DNA from: Actinomycetota bacterium
GTDB lineage: Bacteria > Actinomycetota > Acidimicrobiia > Acidimicrobiales > Ilumatobacteraceae
NCBI GenBank assembly: GCA_009919275.1
Contig: RGCG01000010.1
Coordinates: 1-43,483, forward strand
Direction: 5' to 3'
Length of the DNA stretch: 43,483 nt
Below, piece after piece: positions 1 to 9,332 of the stretch; within the stretch, counting starts at the first letter, position 1; each line of letters opens with the position of its first letter. The notes under the pieces were generated by a model. That model ran no database searches, had not been told where the DNA came from, and saw only the letters and a list, made by a program, of their open reading frames with translations. The position numbers and the translations under genes are program-made.

Positions 1-2
1 TT

Positions 3-1007
3 CGCATCGAAGGTTGGCGGTACGAGACGGTGTTGTACGGAGCCGATGCGTGGCGCGTACGCGACCGCATGCAGGGTGAGTCGGTGTTGATGTCGGCGAC
101 GCGTGAAGCGTGGAACGCATCGGTGTCGCGCTACAAGTTGGTGCGCCACATCGCAGGTCGACTCGACAACGTGGTGTTGGGCGGGGACTGGACGCAGGGC
201 TCCGCGCTGACACGTGCAACCAACAGGGTGCGGCGGCTCATCGTTCACGGCGCATCGTCGCTGCCACCGGCCGAGGCGTCGTTGCTGACAGGTCTTGTCA
301 TCGGCGACGACCGCTCTCAACCACGACAGATGCGAACGGCGTTCCGGGATTCGGGGCTTTCGCATCTCACCGCAGTGTCGGGTCAGAACATCGTGTTCGT
401 GCTCGCTGTCTTCGCACCGTTGATCACCCGATTGCGCCCGCGAGGACGGCTGGTCGCGACCCTGAGCGTGCTTGGTGCGTTCACCATGATGACGAGGGCA
501 GAGCCGTCGGTTCTACGAGCGGCAGCGATGGCGGGATTCGCTGCCATCGTGTTCACCCGCGGCGGGTCGATCCCGGCCGGTCGAACGCTCGCGGTGTCGT
601 CGTCGGTTCTTCTTCTCGCCGATCCATTCCTTGCGTGGTCGGTGGGGTTCTGGCTGTCGGTCTCGGCAACCGCGGGACTCATCGCCATTGGCCCGCGCTG
701 CGAGGCGCGTCTTCGTCGCCTCGGATGTCCGGGAATCGTCGCCGTGCCGTTGGCGGCTTCGCTCGCTGCGCAAGTGGCCACGCTTCCCGTGCTGGTTGTG
801 GTGTTCGGACGGGTTGCGCCGTGGGGCCTGCTTGCAAACCTGTTCGCGGTGCCCGTCGCGGGGGCGGTGATGTTGTGCGGGCTGCCCGTGTGCATCGCGT
901 CGGGTCTGGTTGGCGGTGCCGTGGCCGAAATTCTCACGGCACCGCTGCTGCTCGGTGTTCGGTGGGTGTGGTGGTGTGCGGCCGTGGCGGCGCGGTTGCC
1001 CGGCTAG
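3..1007 (+). CDS. comEC: ComEC/Rec2 competence channel, 5' partial
   Basis: The frame is open from the left edge, so the N-terminus lies outside the window. The visible part carries the polytopic competence domain of ComEC, the inner-membrane channel that passes single-stranded DNA into the cytoplasm. The signature block around a GDDRSQ motif followed by a SGLSHLTAVSGQN-type motif (about codons 90-115 of the visible part) is diagnostic, and hydrophobic segments follow to the end. The protein stops shortly after the last membrane segment, so the C-terminal metallo-beta-lactamase-like domain of many ComEC proteins is absent; shorter forms like this are known in some actinobacteria. holA follows within about 30 bases, the usual actinobacterial order. 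Family assignment is firm; whether the organism is transformable cannot be told. Confidence 0.93.
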   Translation, partial: RIEGWRYETVLYGADAWRVRDRMQGESVLMSATREAWNASVSRYKLVRHIAGRLDNVVLGGDWTQGSALTRATNRVRRLIVHGASSLPPAEASLLTGLVIGDDRSQPRQMRTAFRDSGLSHLTAVSGQNIVFVLAVFAPLITRLRPRGRLVATLSVLGAFTMMTRAEPSVLRAAAMAGFAAIVFTRGGSIPAGRTLAVSSSVLLLADPFLAWSVGFWLSVSATAGLIAIGPRCEARLRRLGCPGIVAVPLAASLAAQVATLPVLVVVFGRVAPWGLLANLFAVPVAGAVMLCGLPVCIASGLVGGAVAEILTAPLLLGVRWVWWCAAVAARLPG

Positions 1008-1035
1008 CGGTTTCACCCGTGTGCGACACTTGGGT

Positions 1036-2046
1036 GTGTCCGTGTTGTTGATCACCGGTGACGACGAGTCCCTGCTCGTCGAAGAACTGGGTACGCGCAT
1101 CCACGAGGCGCTCGGTGGCGCCGACCGATCCCTCGTGCTCGACGATTTCGACCTCGACCGACCCACCGTCGACGAGCGTGAACAGGTGGTTCGCGCCATC
1201 GTCGATGCCGCATCGACCGTGGCCCTCTTTTCCGACTACCGGGTCGTCGTTGCGCGGAACATCGGCAAGGCAACCGTCGAAACGGTGCAGCCGCTGGTTC
1301 ACTACCTCGAAAATCCGCTCGACAGCACCCGCCTCATTCTCACTTCATCGGGAAAGTTGGCGAAGAGCGTCTCCGACGCAATCAAGAAAGCGGGCGGAAC
1401 CACCGTCTCCACCTCGGTCGGTACCGATGCCAAACAGCGCGAGATGTGGTTCCGCGAGCAGTTGGAGACGGCCGGACTGCGACTCGACCCCGCAGCGATC
1501 GCCGCCATCGGAGAACGGCTCGGCGCCGACGTCGGACGGTTCCCGGGGATCATCGACACGCTCGTGTCGACATTCGGCACGTCGAAGAAGCTCAGCCGCG
1601 ACGACGTGGTGCCGTTTCTCGGCGAGGCCGGTTCGGTATCGATGTTCAAGCTCAGCGATGCAATCGACACGGGCAACGTCGCGGTGGCGCTCGAGGTTTT
1701 GCATCGCCTTGTCGGGGCGGGCGAGATGCATGCGATGCAGCTTCTCAAGTTTCTGCACACCCACTATTCGAAGATGCTGCGCCTCGACGGCGCCGACGTC
1801 TCATCGCACTTCGACGCGATGGAAATCCTCGGTGCGAAGAGCGAGTATCCCGCGAAGAAGGCAATGGAGCAGTTGAGCCGATTGGGCTCCGAGGGCGTCC
1901 GCGACGCTCTTCAGCTGCTTGCCGATGCCGACATTCACCTGCGCGGCGGACGCGACTGGCCCGACATTCTGGTGATGGAAGTTCTCGTCGCCCGACTGGC
2001 CAAACTCTCGGCGCGGAGGAGTCGACCTAGGCCTTCGAGGCGTTGA
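1036..2046 (+). CDS. holA: DNA polymerase III delta subunit
   Basis: This is the delta subunit of the clamp loader, which opens the sliding clamp during replication. The N-terminus reads SVLLITGDDESLLVEE, matching the family's opening strand and degenerate P-loop region. The length of about 336 residues is normal. Several starts are possible (GTG at 1021, 1036 and 1042, TTG at 1030); 1036 is chosen because it places the conserved LLITGDD strand close to the N-terminus, as in homologues. No strong ribosome-binding site helps decide. The 3' end overlaps the convergent rpsT gene by 20 bases, so the last codons of both genes share DNA. The neighbourhood comEC-holA-rpsT-lepA is typical of Actinobacteria. 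Confidence 0.92.
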   Translation: MSVLLITGDDESLLVEELGTRIHEALGGADRSLVLDDFDLDRPTVDEREQVVRAIVDAASTVALFSDYRVVVARNIGKATVETVQPLVHYLENPLDSTRLILTSSGKLAKSVSDAIKKAGGTTVSTSVGTDAKQREMWFREQLETAGLRLDPAAIAAIGERLGADVGRFPGIIDTLVSTFGTSKKLSRDDVVPFLGEAGSVSMFKLSDAIDTGNVAVALEVLHRLVGAGEMHAMQLLKFLHTHYSKMLRLDGADVSSHFDAMEILGAKSEYPAKKAMEQLSRLGSEGVRDALQLLADADIHLRGGRDWPDILVMEVLVARLAKLSARRSRPRPSRR

Positions 2047-2284
2047 TCTTCTTCATCAGGCGGCTCTTGCGACGGGCGGCCTGGTTGGGGTGAATGATGC
2101 CCTTGGAGGCGGCCTTGTCGAGGCGCTTCATTGCGAGACGGACATCTTCGCCGTTGGCATCGGAACCGACGCTGGCTGTCGCGGTCTTCACGCGGGTGCG
2201 GAGTTCGCTCTTGACGGCCTTGTTGCGCTCTTGGCGCTTGGCGTTGGTGAGGATGCGCTTCTTTTGGCTCTTGATGTTTGCCAC
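2027..2284 (-). CDS. rpsT: 30S ribosomal protein S20
   Basis: S20 is a small basic helical protein that binds 16S rRNA in the 30S subunit. The 85 residues begin (M)[20 protein letters not shown] and end [13 protein letters not shown], both typical of S20. The start is GTG at 2284. Upstream on this strand a TAGCCT hexamer (2293-2298) lies 8 bases before the GTG with no Shine-Dalgarno between, suggesting a leaderless transcript. The gene is convergent with holA (20-base overlap) and divergent from lepA. Confidence 0.97.
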   Translation of the reverse strand: MANIKSQKKRILTNAKRQERNKAVKSELRTRVKTATASVGSDANGEDVRLAMKRLDKAASKGIIHPNQAARRKSRLMKKINASKA

Positions 2285-2354
2285 GTTGAGCGAGGCTAAC
2301 AGCGGCTCTTCACGGCCCCAACCCCGCCGCACCCCTAGAATTTCGGCACCCCCC
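2285..2354. promoter_or_regulatory. Divergent rpsT/lepA promoter region
   Basis: This 70-base gap separates the starts of rpsT and lepA. On the minus strand TAGCCT at 2298-2293 fits a -10 box 8 bases before the rpsT GTG. On the plus strand TAGAAT at 2336-2341 is a near-consensus -10 box 13 bases before the lepA ATG, implying a 5' leader of only a few bases. No Shine-Dalgarno is seen before either gene. Calls are by eye from hexamer and spacing only. Confidence 0.5.
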
Positions 2355-4139
2355 ATGGAACTCTCCCGCATCCGGAATTTTTCGATCATCGCCCATATCG
2401 ACCATGGGAAGTCCACGCTGTCCGACCGCATCCTGGAATTGACCAAGGCGGTCGATGCCCGCGACATGCGGGCCCAGTACCTCGACTCAATGGACCTCGA
2501 GCGTGAGCGCGGGATCACAATCAAGGCCCAGAACGTGCGGGTCGACTGGAAAGGGTCGGTGCTGCACCTCATCGACACGCCCGGGCACGTCGACTTTGGC
2601 TACGAGGTCAGCCGTTCGCTCGCCGCCTGCGAGGGTGTCGTGTTGGTGGTCGACGCGGCACAGGGCATCGAGGCCCAGACACTTGCCAACTGTTATCTCG
2701 CTCTCGAGAACGACCTTGAGATCGTGGCGGCGCTCAACAAGATCGACCTGCCCGCAGCCAACCCCGACTATTACGCCGACGAGATCGAGCGGGTGCTTGG
2801 TATACCCGCCGACCAGATTCTGCGAATTTCGGCCAAGACGGGTGAGGGTGTGCCCGACCTGCTCGATGCGATCGTCGAGCGCATTCCCGCCCCGCAGGGT
2901 GACCCCGACCAGCCGTTGCAGGCGCTCATCTTCGACAGTCAGTTCGACCAGTACCGCGGGGTCGTCAGCTCGGTGCGTGTGATGAACGGTGTGCTCGACT
3001 CCCGCAGCAAGTTGATGTTCATGCAGGCGGGCGCCACGCATGAAGCAATCGAGATCGGCGTGCGTCGACCGGTCAACACTCCGGTCGACTCACTGGGGCC
3101 CGGGGAAGTGGGCTACCTGATCGCGGGCATCAAAGACGTCGCCGAAGCGCGAAGCGGTGAAACCGTCACCAAAGCCGACCGGCCCGCTGCCGACCCGTTG
3201 CCCGGTTACCGAGACCCGAAGCCGATGGTCTTTTGTGGTTTGTATCCGATCGACGGCGACGACTTCGAGAACCTGCGTGACAGCCTGCAAAAACTGAAGC
3301 TGAACGATGCATCGGTCACCTACGAACCCGAAAGTTCCGGGGCGCTCGGTTTCGGATTTCGCTGCGGTTTCCTCGGGCTTCTCCACATGGAGATCGTGAA
3401 AGAACGTCTCGAGCGCGAATTCAACCTTGCTCTCATCGCTACTGCACCGTCGGTCGAGTACCGCGTACACAGGACGAACGGCGAGGTCCAGTTGGTCGAT
3501 ACGCCCATGTCGCTGCCGGCCACCCAGCAAATCGCGTTCATCGAAGAGCCCTACTTCAAGGTCGGAATCGTCACGCCGAAGGACTACACGGGCACGCTCA
3601 TGGATCTGTGCCAGACACGCCGCGGTGAATTGCAGAAGATCGAGTACCTGTCGCCGGAACGTGTCGAGTTGATCTACTCCATCCCACTCGCCGAGGTGGT
3701 GGTCGACTTCTTCGATCAAATGAAGAGCCGTTCACAGGGTTACGCCAGTCTCGACTACGAACTCGAGGGATACCGCGAGTCGAATCTCGTGCGAGTCGAC
3801 CTGCTGCTGAACGGCCAGGCGGCCGACGCATTCAGCACCATCGTCCATCGCGACCGTGCCTTCGATTACGGCCGCAAGATGTGCGAGAAACTGAAAGAAC
3901 TGATTCCGCGGCAGATGTTCGACATTCCGATTCAGGCCGCGATCGGCGGCAAGGTTCTCGCGCGTGAAACGGTCAAGGCCAAGCGCAAGGACGTTCTTGC
4001 CAAGTGCTACGGCGGCGACATCACTCGAAAGCGCAAACTGCTCGAGAAGCAGAAAGAGGGCAAGAAGAAAATGAAGTCGATCGGCCGCGTCGAAGTGCCG
4101 GGAGACGTCTTCATCTCGGCCCTGAAACTCGACGACTGA
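2355..4139 (+). CDS. lepA: Elongation factor 4 (LepA)
   Basis: LepA is a translational GTPase related to EF-G that acts on ribosomes in initiation and back-translocation. The protein is 594 residues, the family norm. It starts [21 protein letters not shown], containing the P-loop [13 protein letters not shown] (G3) and NKIDLP (G4) follow within the first 130 residues. The C-terminal LepA-specific region includes [25 protein letters not shown] and [10 protein letters not shown], which are highly characteristic. The ATG at 2355 is chosen because the in-frame extension upstream lies in the promoter and antisense to rpsT. The next gene begins 7 bases after the stop. Confidence 0.98.
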   Translation: MELSRIRNFSIIAHIDHGKSTLSDRILELTKAVDARDMRAQYLDSMDLERERGITIKAQNVRVDWKGSVLHLIDTPGHVDFGYEVSRSLAACEGVVLVVDAAQGIEAQTLANCYLALENDLEIVAALNKIDLPAANPDYYADEIERVLGIPADQILRISAKTGEGVPDLLDAIVERIPAPQGDPDQPLQALIFDSQFDQYRGVVSSVRVMNGVLDSRSKLMFMQAGATHEAIEIGVRRPVNTPVDSLGPGEVGYLIAGIKDVAEARSGETVTKADRPAADPLPGYRDPKPMVFCGLYPIDGDDFENLRDSLQKLKLNDASVTYEPESSGALGFGFRCGFLGLLHMEIVKERLEREFNLALIATAPSVEYRVHRTNGEVQLVDTPMSLPATQQIAFIEEPYFKVGIVTPKDYTGTLMDLCQTRRGELQKIEYLSPERVELIYSIPLAEVVVDFFDQMKSRSQGYASLDYELEGYRESNLVRVDLLLNGQAADAFSTIVHRDRAFDYGRKMCEKLKELIPRQMFDIPIQAAIGGKVLARETVKAKRKDVLAKCYGGDITRKRKLLEKQKEGKKKMKSIGRVEVPGDVFISALKLDD

Positions 4140-4145
4140 CTCGAC

Positions 4146-5151
4146 ATGCCCTCAGCCTTCCGGTCGCTGCGGAACCGTAATGCGAAGTACTTCTTCGCGG
4201 GCGTGCTTGTCAGCAACGTGGGCACGTGGATGCAGTTCACTGCGTCTGCATTTCTGCTCTACCGACTCACGGGGAAAGCCACCGACCTCGGCCTGAACGT
4301 CATGTTCCAGTTCCTGCCGATGTTGCTCCTCGGGGCGTGGGCAGGGGCAATCGCCGACCGTCACAACCGTCGTCGGATGACACTGATCACGCAGACCGCC
4401 CTCGCATTGCAGTCGCTCGCCGCTTGCGGCAGCGCTGGTCGGCCCGCTCGGCACCGGCTGGCTCTTCGTCATCAACGGTCTGTCGTTCGCTGCAATTCTC
4501 CTCAGCATTGTCGTCATGGACACGTCGTCGCTGCGAGTGGCCCCACCGGCTCGACGTGGTGGCAAACCCGTGCGCGAGGCAATGGCGTTCATCCGTGACG
4601 ACCACGTTTTGCGGCCGCTTTTCATCGTGTTGGTCATCGTCAGTACCTTCGCGTTCAACTACAGCGTCGTTCTTCCGAAGCTCGCCGACTCGCGGTGGGG
4701 AAACGAGAACTCCTTCGGTTGGTTGCTGGCCGTCGTCAGCGTGGGCAGCCTCATCGGCAGTCTGCTCACGGCCGGGCGCGAGACGGTGTCGTTGCAGTGG
4801 TTCAACTCGAGCGTGTTCGTGTTGGCGATCAGCAACATCGCCCTTGCCTGGGCCCCGAACCTTGCCTTGGCGTTCGTCTTTTCGGTTCCTCTTGGTATCG
4901 GTGGAGCCGGATTCATCGCAAGTGTGAATTCCATCTCGCAGGTGATGTCGCCACCCGACATGCGCGGTCGCCTTCTCGCGCTCGGTGCGGTCGCATTCCT
5001 CGGCTCGACGCCGGTTGGCGGGCCCGTCACGGGTTGGATAGCCGACCATGTCAGTCCCGAATGGTCCCTGGGATACGGCGGAGTGATCGCACTTCTTTGT
5101 TGCGCTTGGATGGCGTCGGTCATGAAGCGTCAGCCACAATCGGTCGCATGA
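4146..5151 (+). pseudogene. MFS exporter gene with internal deletion and frameshift
   Basis: The 5' part (from ATG 4146) reads as the first two membrane segments and DRHNRRR loop of an EntS/DUF894-like major facilitator exporter. At about 4418-4430 the homology jumps to the +1 frame, where LAAALVGPLGTGWLFVING and the rest of a normal MFS C-terminal half continue to the stop at 5151. Both halves look intact, but roughly 75 residues (third to fifth membrane segments) appear missing at the join, judged against a usual length near 410. A short GCCGCT-like sequence at the join fits deletion between short repeats. A single functional protein cannot be made from this sequence. It may be a real pseudogene or an assembly deletion. 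The stop overlaps the photolyase start as ATGA. Confidence 0.8.
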
Positions 5152-6506
5152 CGAGTGTCATGTGGTTTCGCCGCGACCTGCGCGGCCACGACAACGAGGC
5201 GTTGGCTGCCGCGTGTGCCGAAGGGCAGTGCGTACCGTTGTTCGTCCTCGACCCGAAGTTTCTCTCACGTGCCGGTGACGCGCGGCTGTGGTTCTTGTTC
5301 GGTGCGCTCGAATCGTTGAACGAAACCCTCGGAGGTTCGCTCGTCATTCGCACGGGTGATCCCGTCGACGTTGTGCCCCGTGTTGCGCGCGAAGCGTCAG
5401 CCGAGACGGTTTTCGTCGCGAAGGATTTCGCTCCGTACGGGCGTCAGCGCGACATGGCTGTCGCTGCCGCGCTGAAGACGGCGGGCGCCCGTCTGCGTGG
5501 TGTCGGCAGCCCCTACGCAGTCGAGCCCGGCACGGTGACGAAGGATGACGGCACGCCCTACGCGGTGTTCACGCCGTTCTACAAACGTTGGTCGCCCGTG
5601 CTCACGCCGTTGCAAGAGAGTGACCCGGTGCACAGCCTTCTCGTTGCGCCCGGTGCCGTGGGTGGGGAAGAGATTCCCGCGCGGCCGCGCATCGACGCGG
5701 CGCTGCCGACGCCCAGCGAAGGTGCAGCCCACGAGCGGTGGGAGTGGTTCCACGACAATGCGTTGAACGGCTATTACGACGACCGCAACGCACCCGGTGT
5801 CGACGGCACCTCGAAGTTGTCGACGTACCTCCGTTTCGGTCTTTTGCATCCGAAGCAGTTGATTGCCGACCTTGTGCTCGACGGTACGAAGAACACGAAG
5901 GGTCACGAGCATTTCCGGTCCGAGCTGTGCTGGCGCGAGTTCTACGCCGACGTTCTCTTTCACCAGCCGCACAGTGCATGGCAAAACCTTCAGAAGAAGA
6001 TGGAAGCGATGCGTCTCGACACCGACAAGCGAGCCGAGTCACGCTTCGAGAAATGGTGCGCAGGGGAAACCGGCTATCCGATCGTCGATGCTGGTATGAG
6101 GCAGTTGTTGCGCACGGGTTGGATGCACAACCGCGTGCGAATGATCACCGCCAGTTTTCTCGTGAAGGACTTGCACCTGCCCTGGCAGTGGGGCGCGCGT
6201 CATTTCATGCGCCATTTGGTCGACGGTGACATTGCATCGAACAATCACGGGTGGCAATGGACCGCGGGCACGGGAACCGATGCGGCCCCGTATTTCCGTA
6301 TCTTCAATCCACAGAGCCAATCCGAGAAATTCGATCCTGACGGCAGTTACATCCGTGAGTTCGTACCCGAACTCGCGCAGTGTCCAACCTCGCAGATTCA
6401 CCAGCCCGGGGCGGGTGGATTCGCGGGGTATTCGGCGCCAATGGTTGACCACTCGGTCGAGCGCGAAGAAAGCCTCGCGCGCTACAAGGCGGTGTCAGGG
6501 AAGTAA
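5148..6506 (+). CDS. phr: Deoxyribodipyrimidine photolyase (class I CPD type)
   Basis: This FAD enzyme uses light to split cyclobutane pyrimidine dimers. It has 452 residues, normal for class I photolyases. The N-terminal alpha/beta antenna-binding domain begins MTSVMWFRRDLRGHDNEAL. The C-terminal helical FAD domain carries the WREFYADVLF block, the signature TGYPIVDAGMRQLLRTGWMHNR, and WQWTAGTGTDAAPYFRIFNP near the end. The start ATG at 5148 overlaps the previous stop (ATGA), so translation is probably coupled. Whether the antenna is a folate or a deazaflavin cannot be read off; actinobacteria make F420-type deazaflavins, so the latter is possible. A cryptochrome role is less likely given the clear photolyase blocks. 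Confidence 0.95.
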   Translation: MTSVMWFRRDLRGHDNEALAAACAEGQCVPLFVLDPKFLSRAGDARLWFLFGALESLNETLGGSLVIRTGDPVDVVPRVAREASAETVFVAKDFAPYGRQRDMAVAAALKTAGARLRGVGSPYAVEPGTVTKDDGTPYAVFTPFYKRWSPVLTPLQESDPVHSLLVAPGAVGGEEIPARPRIDAALPTPSEGAAHERWEWFHDNALNGYYDDRNAPGVDGTSKLSTYLRFGLLHPKQLIADLVLDGTKNTKGHEHFRSELCWREFYADVLFHQPHSAWQNLQKKMEAMRLDTDKRAESRFEKWCAGETGYPIVDAGMRQLLRTGWMHNRVRMITASFLVKDLHLPWQWGARHFMRHLVDGDIASNNHGWQWTAGTGTDAAPYFRIFNPQSQSEKFDPDGSYIREFVPELAQCPTSQIHQPGAGGFAGYSAPMVDHSVEREESLARYKAVSGK

Positions 6507-6519
6507 CCTGAGTCGCGAA

Positions 6520-7521
6520 ATGCTGGACGAGCGCAAGACCGCAATTCTCCGTGCAGTCGTGCAGGAGTACATCGCAACGGGGCAACCCGTCGGTTCGGCC
6601 CACGTTGCCGCATTCGCAGGTGTCAAGGTGTCGCCGGCCACCGTGCGCAACGACATGGCCATGCTCGAACAAGAGGGTTACCTCGTCCAGCCCCACACGT
6701 CGGCCGGGCGCATTCCCACCGACAAGGGCTACCGGTTTTTCGTCGATGCTCTCGAACCGGCGGGCCAGCCGAACAAAGTGACCGCCGAACGGGTCGGATC
6801 GTTTTTCAATCACGCCACGGGCCGGTTGGAGGAACTGTTGCAGCGCACGTCGGGCTTGCTCACCGACATGACCAACTACGCAGCCCTCGTCATGGGACCA
6901 AGCGCCGAGGTGGCGACGGTACGCAGTGTCCAGGTCGTGCGCTTGTCGCCCCGCATCGCCACGGTCGTCGCGGTGCTGTCGAACGGGGTGGTGCAAAGCG
7001 AGTCCGTCGACATCGACGAGGCCGTCTCCGATGCGCAGGTTGCCGCAGCCAGCGCCCATCTCAACGCCGCCGCGTACGGCCACGTTTTCAGTCAGGTGCA
7101 CCTTGCGCCTACCGGCGACGGGGGAGTCGACAAGGTTTGCGTCGACGCTCTCGCATCACTTCGTCCGCACCAAACCGATGCCAACGTGATTGTCGGTGGT
7201 GCCGCGGCGATGGCCCAGGCCTTCGATGCGGTCGACGTTGTGCGCTCGGTGCTCACCGCGCTCGAACAGCAGTACGTCGTCGTGTCTCTGGTCAAAGACG
7301 TCGTCGATAGGGGCCTCACGGTTGCCATCGGCAGCGAACACGGCATCGAACCGCTGTCAGCGTGTTCGGTCGTCGTGGCGCCCGTCATCGCAGAGGGTGA
7401 AAAACTCGGCACGGTGGGCGTTCTCGGCCCGACCCGCATGAACTACCCACAGGCGCTCGCCACCGTCGAGGCGGTGAGCACGCAACTCGGCCGTCGCCTG
7501 AGCGAGGGCGGGCAGGGCTGA
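6520..7521 (+). CDS. hrcA: Heat-inducible transcription repressor HrcA
   Basis: HrcA represses chaperone genes by binding CIRCE elements and is tuned by GroEL. The protein has 333 residues. The N-terminal winged helix reads MLDERKTAILRAVVQEYIATG and continues ATVRNDMAMLEQEGYLVQPHTSAGRIPTDKGYRFFVD, which is diagnostic. The GAF-like core and C-terminal region (VLGPTRMNYPQALATVEAVS) are complete. ATG 6520 is preferred; CTG at 6508 is a possible alternative. A TAACCT hexamer sits 10 bases upstream. I found no CIRCE repeat before this gene, so the operon may not be self-regulated through that site. dnaJ follows 12 bases after the stop. Confidence 0.96.
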   Translation: MLDERKTAILRAVVQEYIATGQPVGSAHVAAFAGVKVSPATVRNDMAMLEQEGYLVQPHTSAGRIPTDKGYRFFVDALEPAGQPNKVTAERVGSFFNHATGRLEELLQRTSGLLTDMTNYAALVMGPSAEVATVRSVQVVRLSPRIATVVAVLSNGVVQSESVDIDEAVSDAQVAAASAHLNAAAYGHVFSQVHLAPTGDGGVDKVCVDALASLRPHQTDANVIVGGAAAMAQAFDAVDVVRSVLTALEQQYVVVSLVKDVVDRGLTVAIGSEHGIEPLSACSVVVAPVIAEGEKLGTVGVLGPTRMNYPQALATVEAVSTQLGRRLSEGGQG

Positions 7522-7533
7522 CCCTCGGGGTCG

Positions 7534-8667
7534 ATGCGTATGGCCGACTTCTACGACATCCTTGGCGTTCCGCGCGGTGCATCCGCCGATGAAGTGAAGC
7601 GCGCGTATCGCAAGCGCGCGCGTGAATTGCACCCCGACGCCAACCCCGACGACCCCGCAGCCGAGGACAAGTTCAAGGAACTGAGTCGCGCTTACGAGGT
7701 TTTGTCCGATCCGCAGCAACGGGCCAACTACGACCGATTCGGTGAGGCGGGTGTTGGTGGTGCAGCGTCAGGCGACCCGTTCTCGGGTGGTGGCCTCGGC
7801 GACATTTTCGATGCGTTCTTCGGCGGCAACTCGCCCTTCGGCGGTGGCTTCGGCGGACGCACGCAGACAGGGCCCCCACGCGGCCAAGACATCGAAACCG
7901 TCGCTGACATCTCGTTCGAAAACGCCGTCTTTGGCGGCACGGTGCCGGTCACCGTCAAGACCGCGCTGCGCTGCGACGATTGCGGCGGAACCGGTGCGGG
8001 TGCGGGTACGAAGCCCGTCATGTGCGTCGACTGCGACGGTTCGGGCCAGGTCCGCCGTGTGCGGCAGAGCTTGCTCGGTCAAATGGTCACGTCCAGCCCG
8101 TGTCAACGTTGCGGCGGTATCGGTCAGGTCGTGGCCACGCCGTGCGGAACGTGCCGCGGCGACGGGCGACTCATCGACAACACCACCTATCAGATCGATG
8201 TGCCGGCCGGCGTCGACACCGGTGCGACGTTGCGCTTGACGGGTCGTGGTGCCGTTGGTCCGCGTGGTGGCTCACAGGGCGACCTCTACGTTCATGTTCG
8301 CGTCGCGCCGCACCCCACGTTGCAGCGCGACGACTACGACCTCGTCTACGTACTCGGTCTCGGTATCGCGCAGGCGGCGCTGGGTACAACGGCGACAATC
8401 GACACGCTCGATGGATCCGAAGAACTGGTGGTTCCCGCGGGAACTCAACACGGACAAGAGTTCACGTTGCGTGGCAGGGGGGTTCCCCACCTGAACGGCG
8501 GTGGTCGTCGACGCGGAGACCTGCGGGTCATCGCCCGTGTTGATGTGCCCACAAAGCTCACCGACGACGAGGCCAAACTGCTGCGCCAGTTTGCCGAACT
8601 GCGAGGCGACGCGGTGTCATCAGCCGACAAGGGCCTGAAGTCGCGCATCAAGTCGGCTTTCTCGTGA
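7534..8667 (+). CDS. dnaJ: Chaperone DnaJ
   Basis: DnaJ (Hsp40) delivers substrates to DnaK and stimulates its ATPase. The 377-residue protein has all domains in order: a J domain with the HPD motif at residues 33-35; a Gly/Phe-rich linker (about 70-110); a zinc-binding domain with four CxxCxGxG-type repeats (CDDCGGTG, CVDCDGSG, CQRCGGIG, CGTCRGDG); and the C-terminal substrate-binding region. ATG 7540 is an equally good start giving MADFYDILGVPRG. The hrcA-dnaJ pairing without dnaK/grpE is common in Gram-positive bacteria and actinobacteria. The end overlaps rsmE by 4 bases (GTGA). Confidence 0.97.
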   Translation: MRMADFYDILGVPRGASADEVKRAYRKRARELHPDANPDDPAAEDKFKELSRAYEVLSDPQQRANYDRFGEAGVGGAASGDPFSGGGLGDIFDAFFGGNSPFGGGFGGRTQTGPPRGQDIETVADISFENAVFGGTVPVTVKTALRCDDCGGTGAGAGTKPVMCVDCDGSGQVRRVRQSLLGQMVTSSPCQRCGGIGQVVATPCGTCRGDGRLIDNTTYQIDVPAGVDTGATLRLTGRGAVGPRGGSQGDLYVHVRVAPHPTLQRDDYDLVYVLGLGIAQAALGTTATIDTLDGSEELVVPAGTQHGQEFTLRGRGVPHLNGGGRRRGDLRVIARVDVPTKLTDDEAKLLRQFAELRGDAVSSADKGLKSRIKSAFS

Positions 8668-9332
8668 ATCCGGTGCTGCGGCATTCGGCGGCTCACGTGG
8701 TGGTCGACAACCTTGAAGCACCACAGCTTGATGAAACTGATCAACACCATCTCTTTCGTGTCCTGCGACTTCGAAGTGGAGCCGTGGTCACCGCAACCGA
8801 TGGCCGAGGTGCATGGCGTGAGTGTCGGGTAGATGCATCGAACACGCTCGTCGTCAACGGTGCGACGACCAACGAACCGGTGCGATCATCGACTTTCGGT
8901 GTCGCATTCGTGCCCGTGAAGGCCGAGAAACCCGAAACGACAATTCGTCAGTTGGTCGAGGTTGGCGTCGACGAAATCATCGTCATAGCTCCCACCAGGC
9001 GGGCGGTCGCGGGTGCCCGTGATCGTTTGGTTGACCGTGCCGAGCGCATCGTTCGCGAGGCGTGCATGCAGAGCCGACGTGTGTTTCTTCCCGCGGTTCA
9101 TCTCGGTCTCTCGCTCAACGACGTCTGTGCGCGTTCGGGCGCCGCACTTGCCGACCCCGAAGGAGCCCCTCTCGGTCACGCCCATCGACTCCTCATCGTC
9201 GGGCCCGAAGGAGGGTTCGATGACGGAGAGGTGCCCGGCTCGGTTCCGCGGGTTGGCATCGGCCCGGCGGTTCTTCGGGCCGAAACCGCTGCCTTGGTAG
9301 CGGGTGCGCGACTCGCCGCTCTCCACGCATGA
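8664..9332 (+). CDS. rsmE: 16S rRNA m3U1498 methyltransferase
   Basis: RsmE uses S-adenosylmethionine to methylate N3 of U1498 in 16S rRNA. The 222-residue length is slightly short but acceptable. The C-terminal SPOUT knot is clear: LLIVGPEGGFDDGE followed by GPAVLRAETAALVAGARLAAL, the cofactor-binding trefoil signature. The N-terminal PUA-like part has the HHLFRVLRLRSG motif. The GTG start at 8664 overlaps the dnaJ stop and the stop overlaps the next ATG, so it sits inside a coupled operon. dnaJ-rsmE adjacency is widespread in bacteria. Confidence 0.95.
   Translation: MNPVLRHSAAHVVVDNLEAPQLDETDQHHLFRVLRLRSGAVVTATDGRGAWRECRVDASNTLVVNGATTNEPVRSSTFGVAFVPVKAEKPETTIRQLVEVGVDEIIVIAPTRRAVAGARDRLVDRAERIVREACMQSRRVFLPAVHLGLSLNDVCARSGAALADPEGAPLGHAHRLLIVGPEGGFDDGEVPGSVPRVGIGPAVLRAETAALVAGARLAALHA

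Noticed and set aside
910-1035. Longer N-terminus for holA beginning at 910
   Set aside because: The extension would overlap the end of comEC and has no similarity to the delta subunit; the conserved GDD strand lies at the start chosen at 1036.
2027-2578. A 183-codon rpsT starting inside lepA
   Set aside because: S20 proteins are about 87 residues and begin ANIKSQKKR, which matches the GTG at 2284; the extra codons are antisense to lepA and its promoter.
6507-6519. A CIRCE element for HrcA before hrcA or dnaJ
   Set aside because: No TTAGCACTC-N9-GAGTGCTAA-like repeat is present near either gene. The TGAGTG/CACTCA palindrome at 27751-27768 has arms in the opposite order and is not CIRCE.
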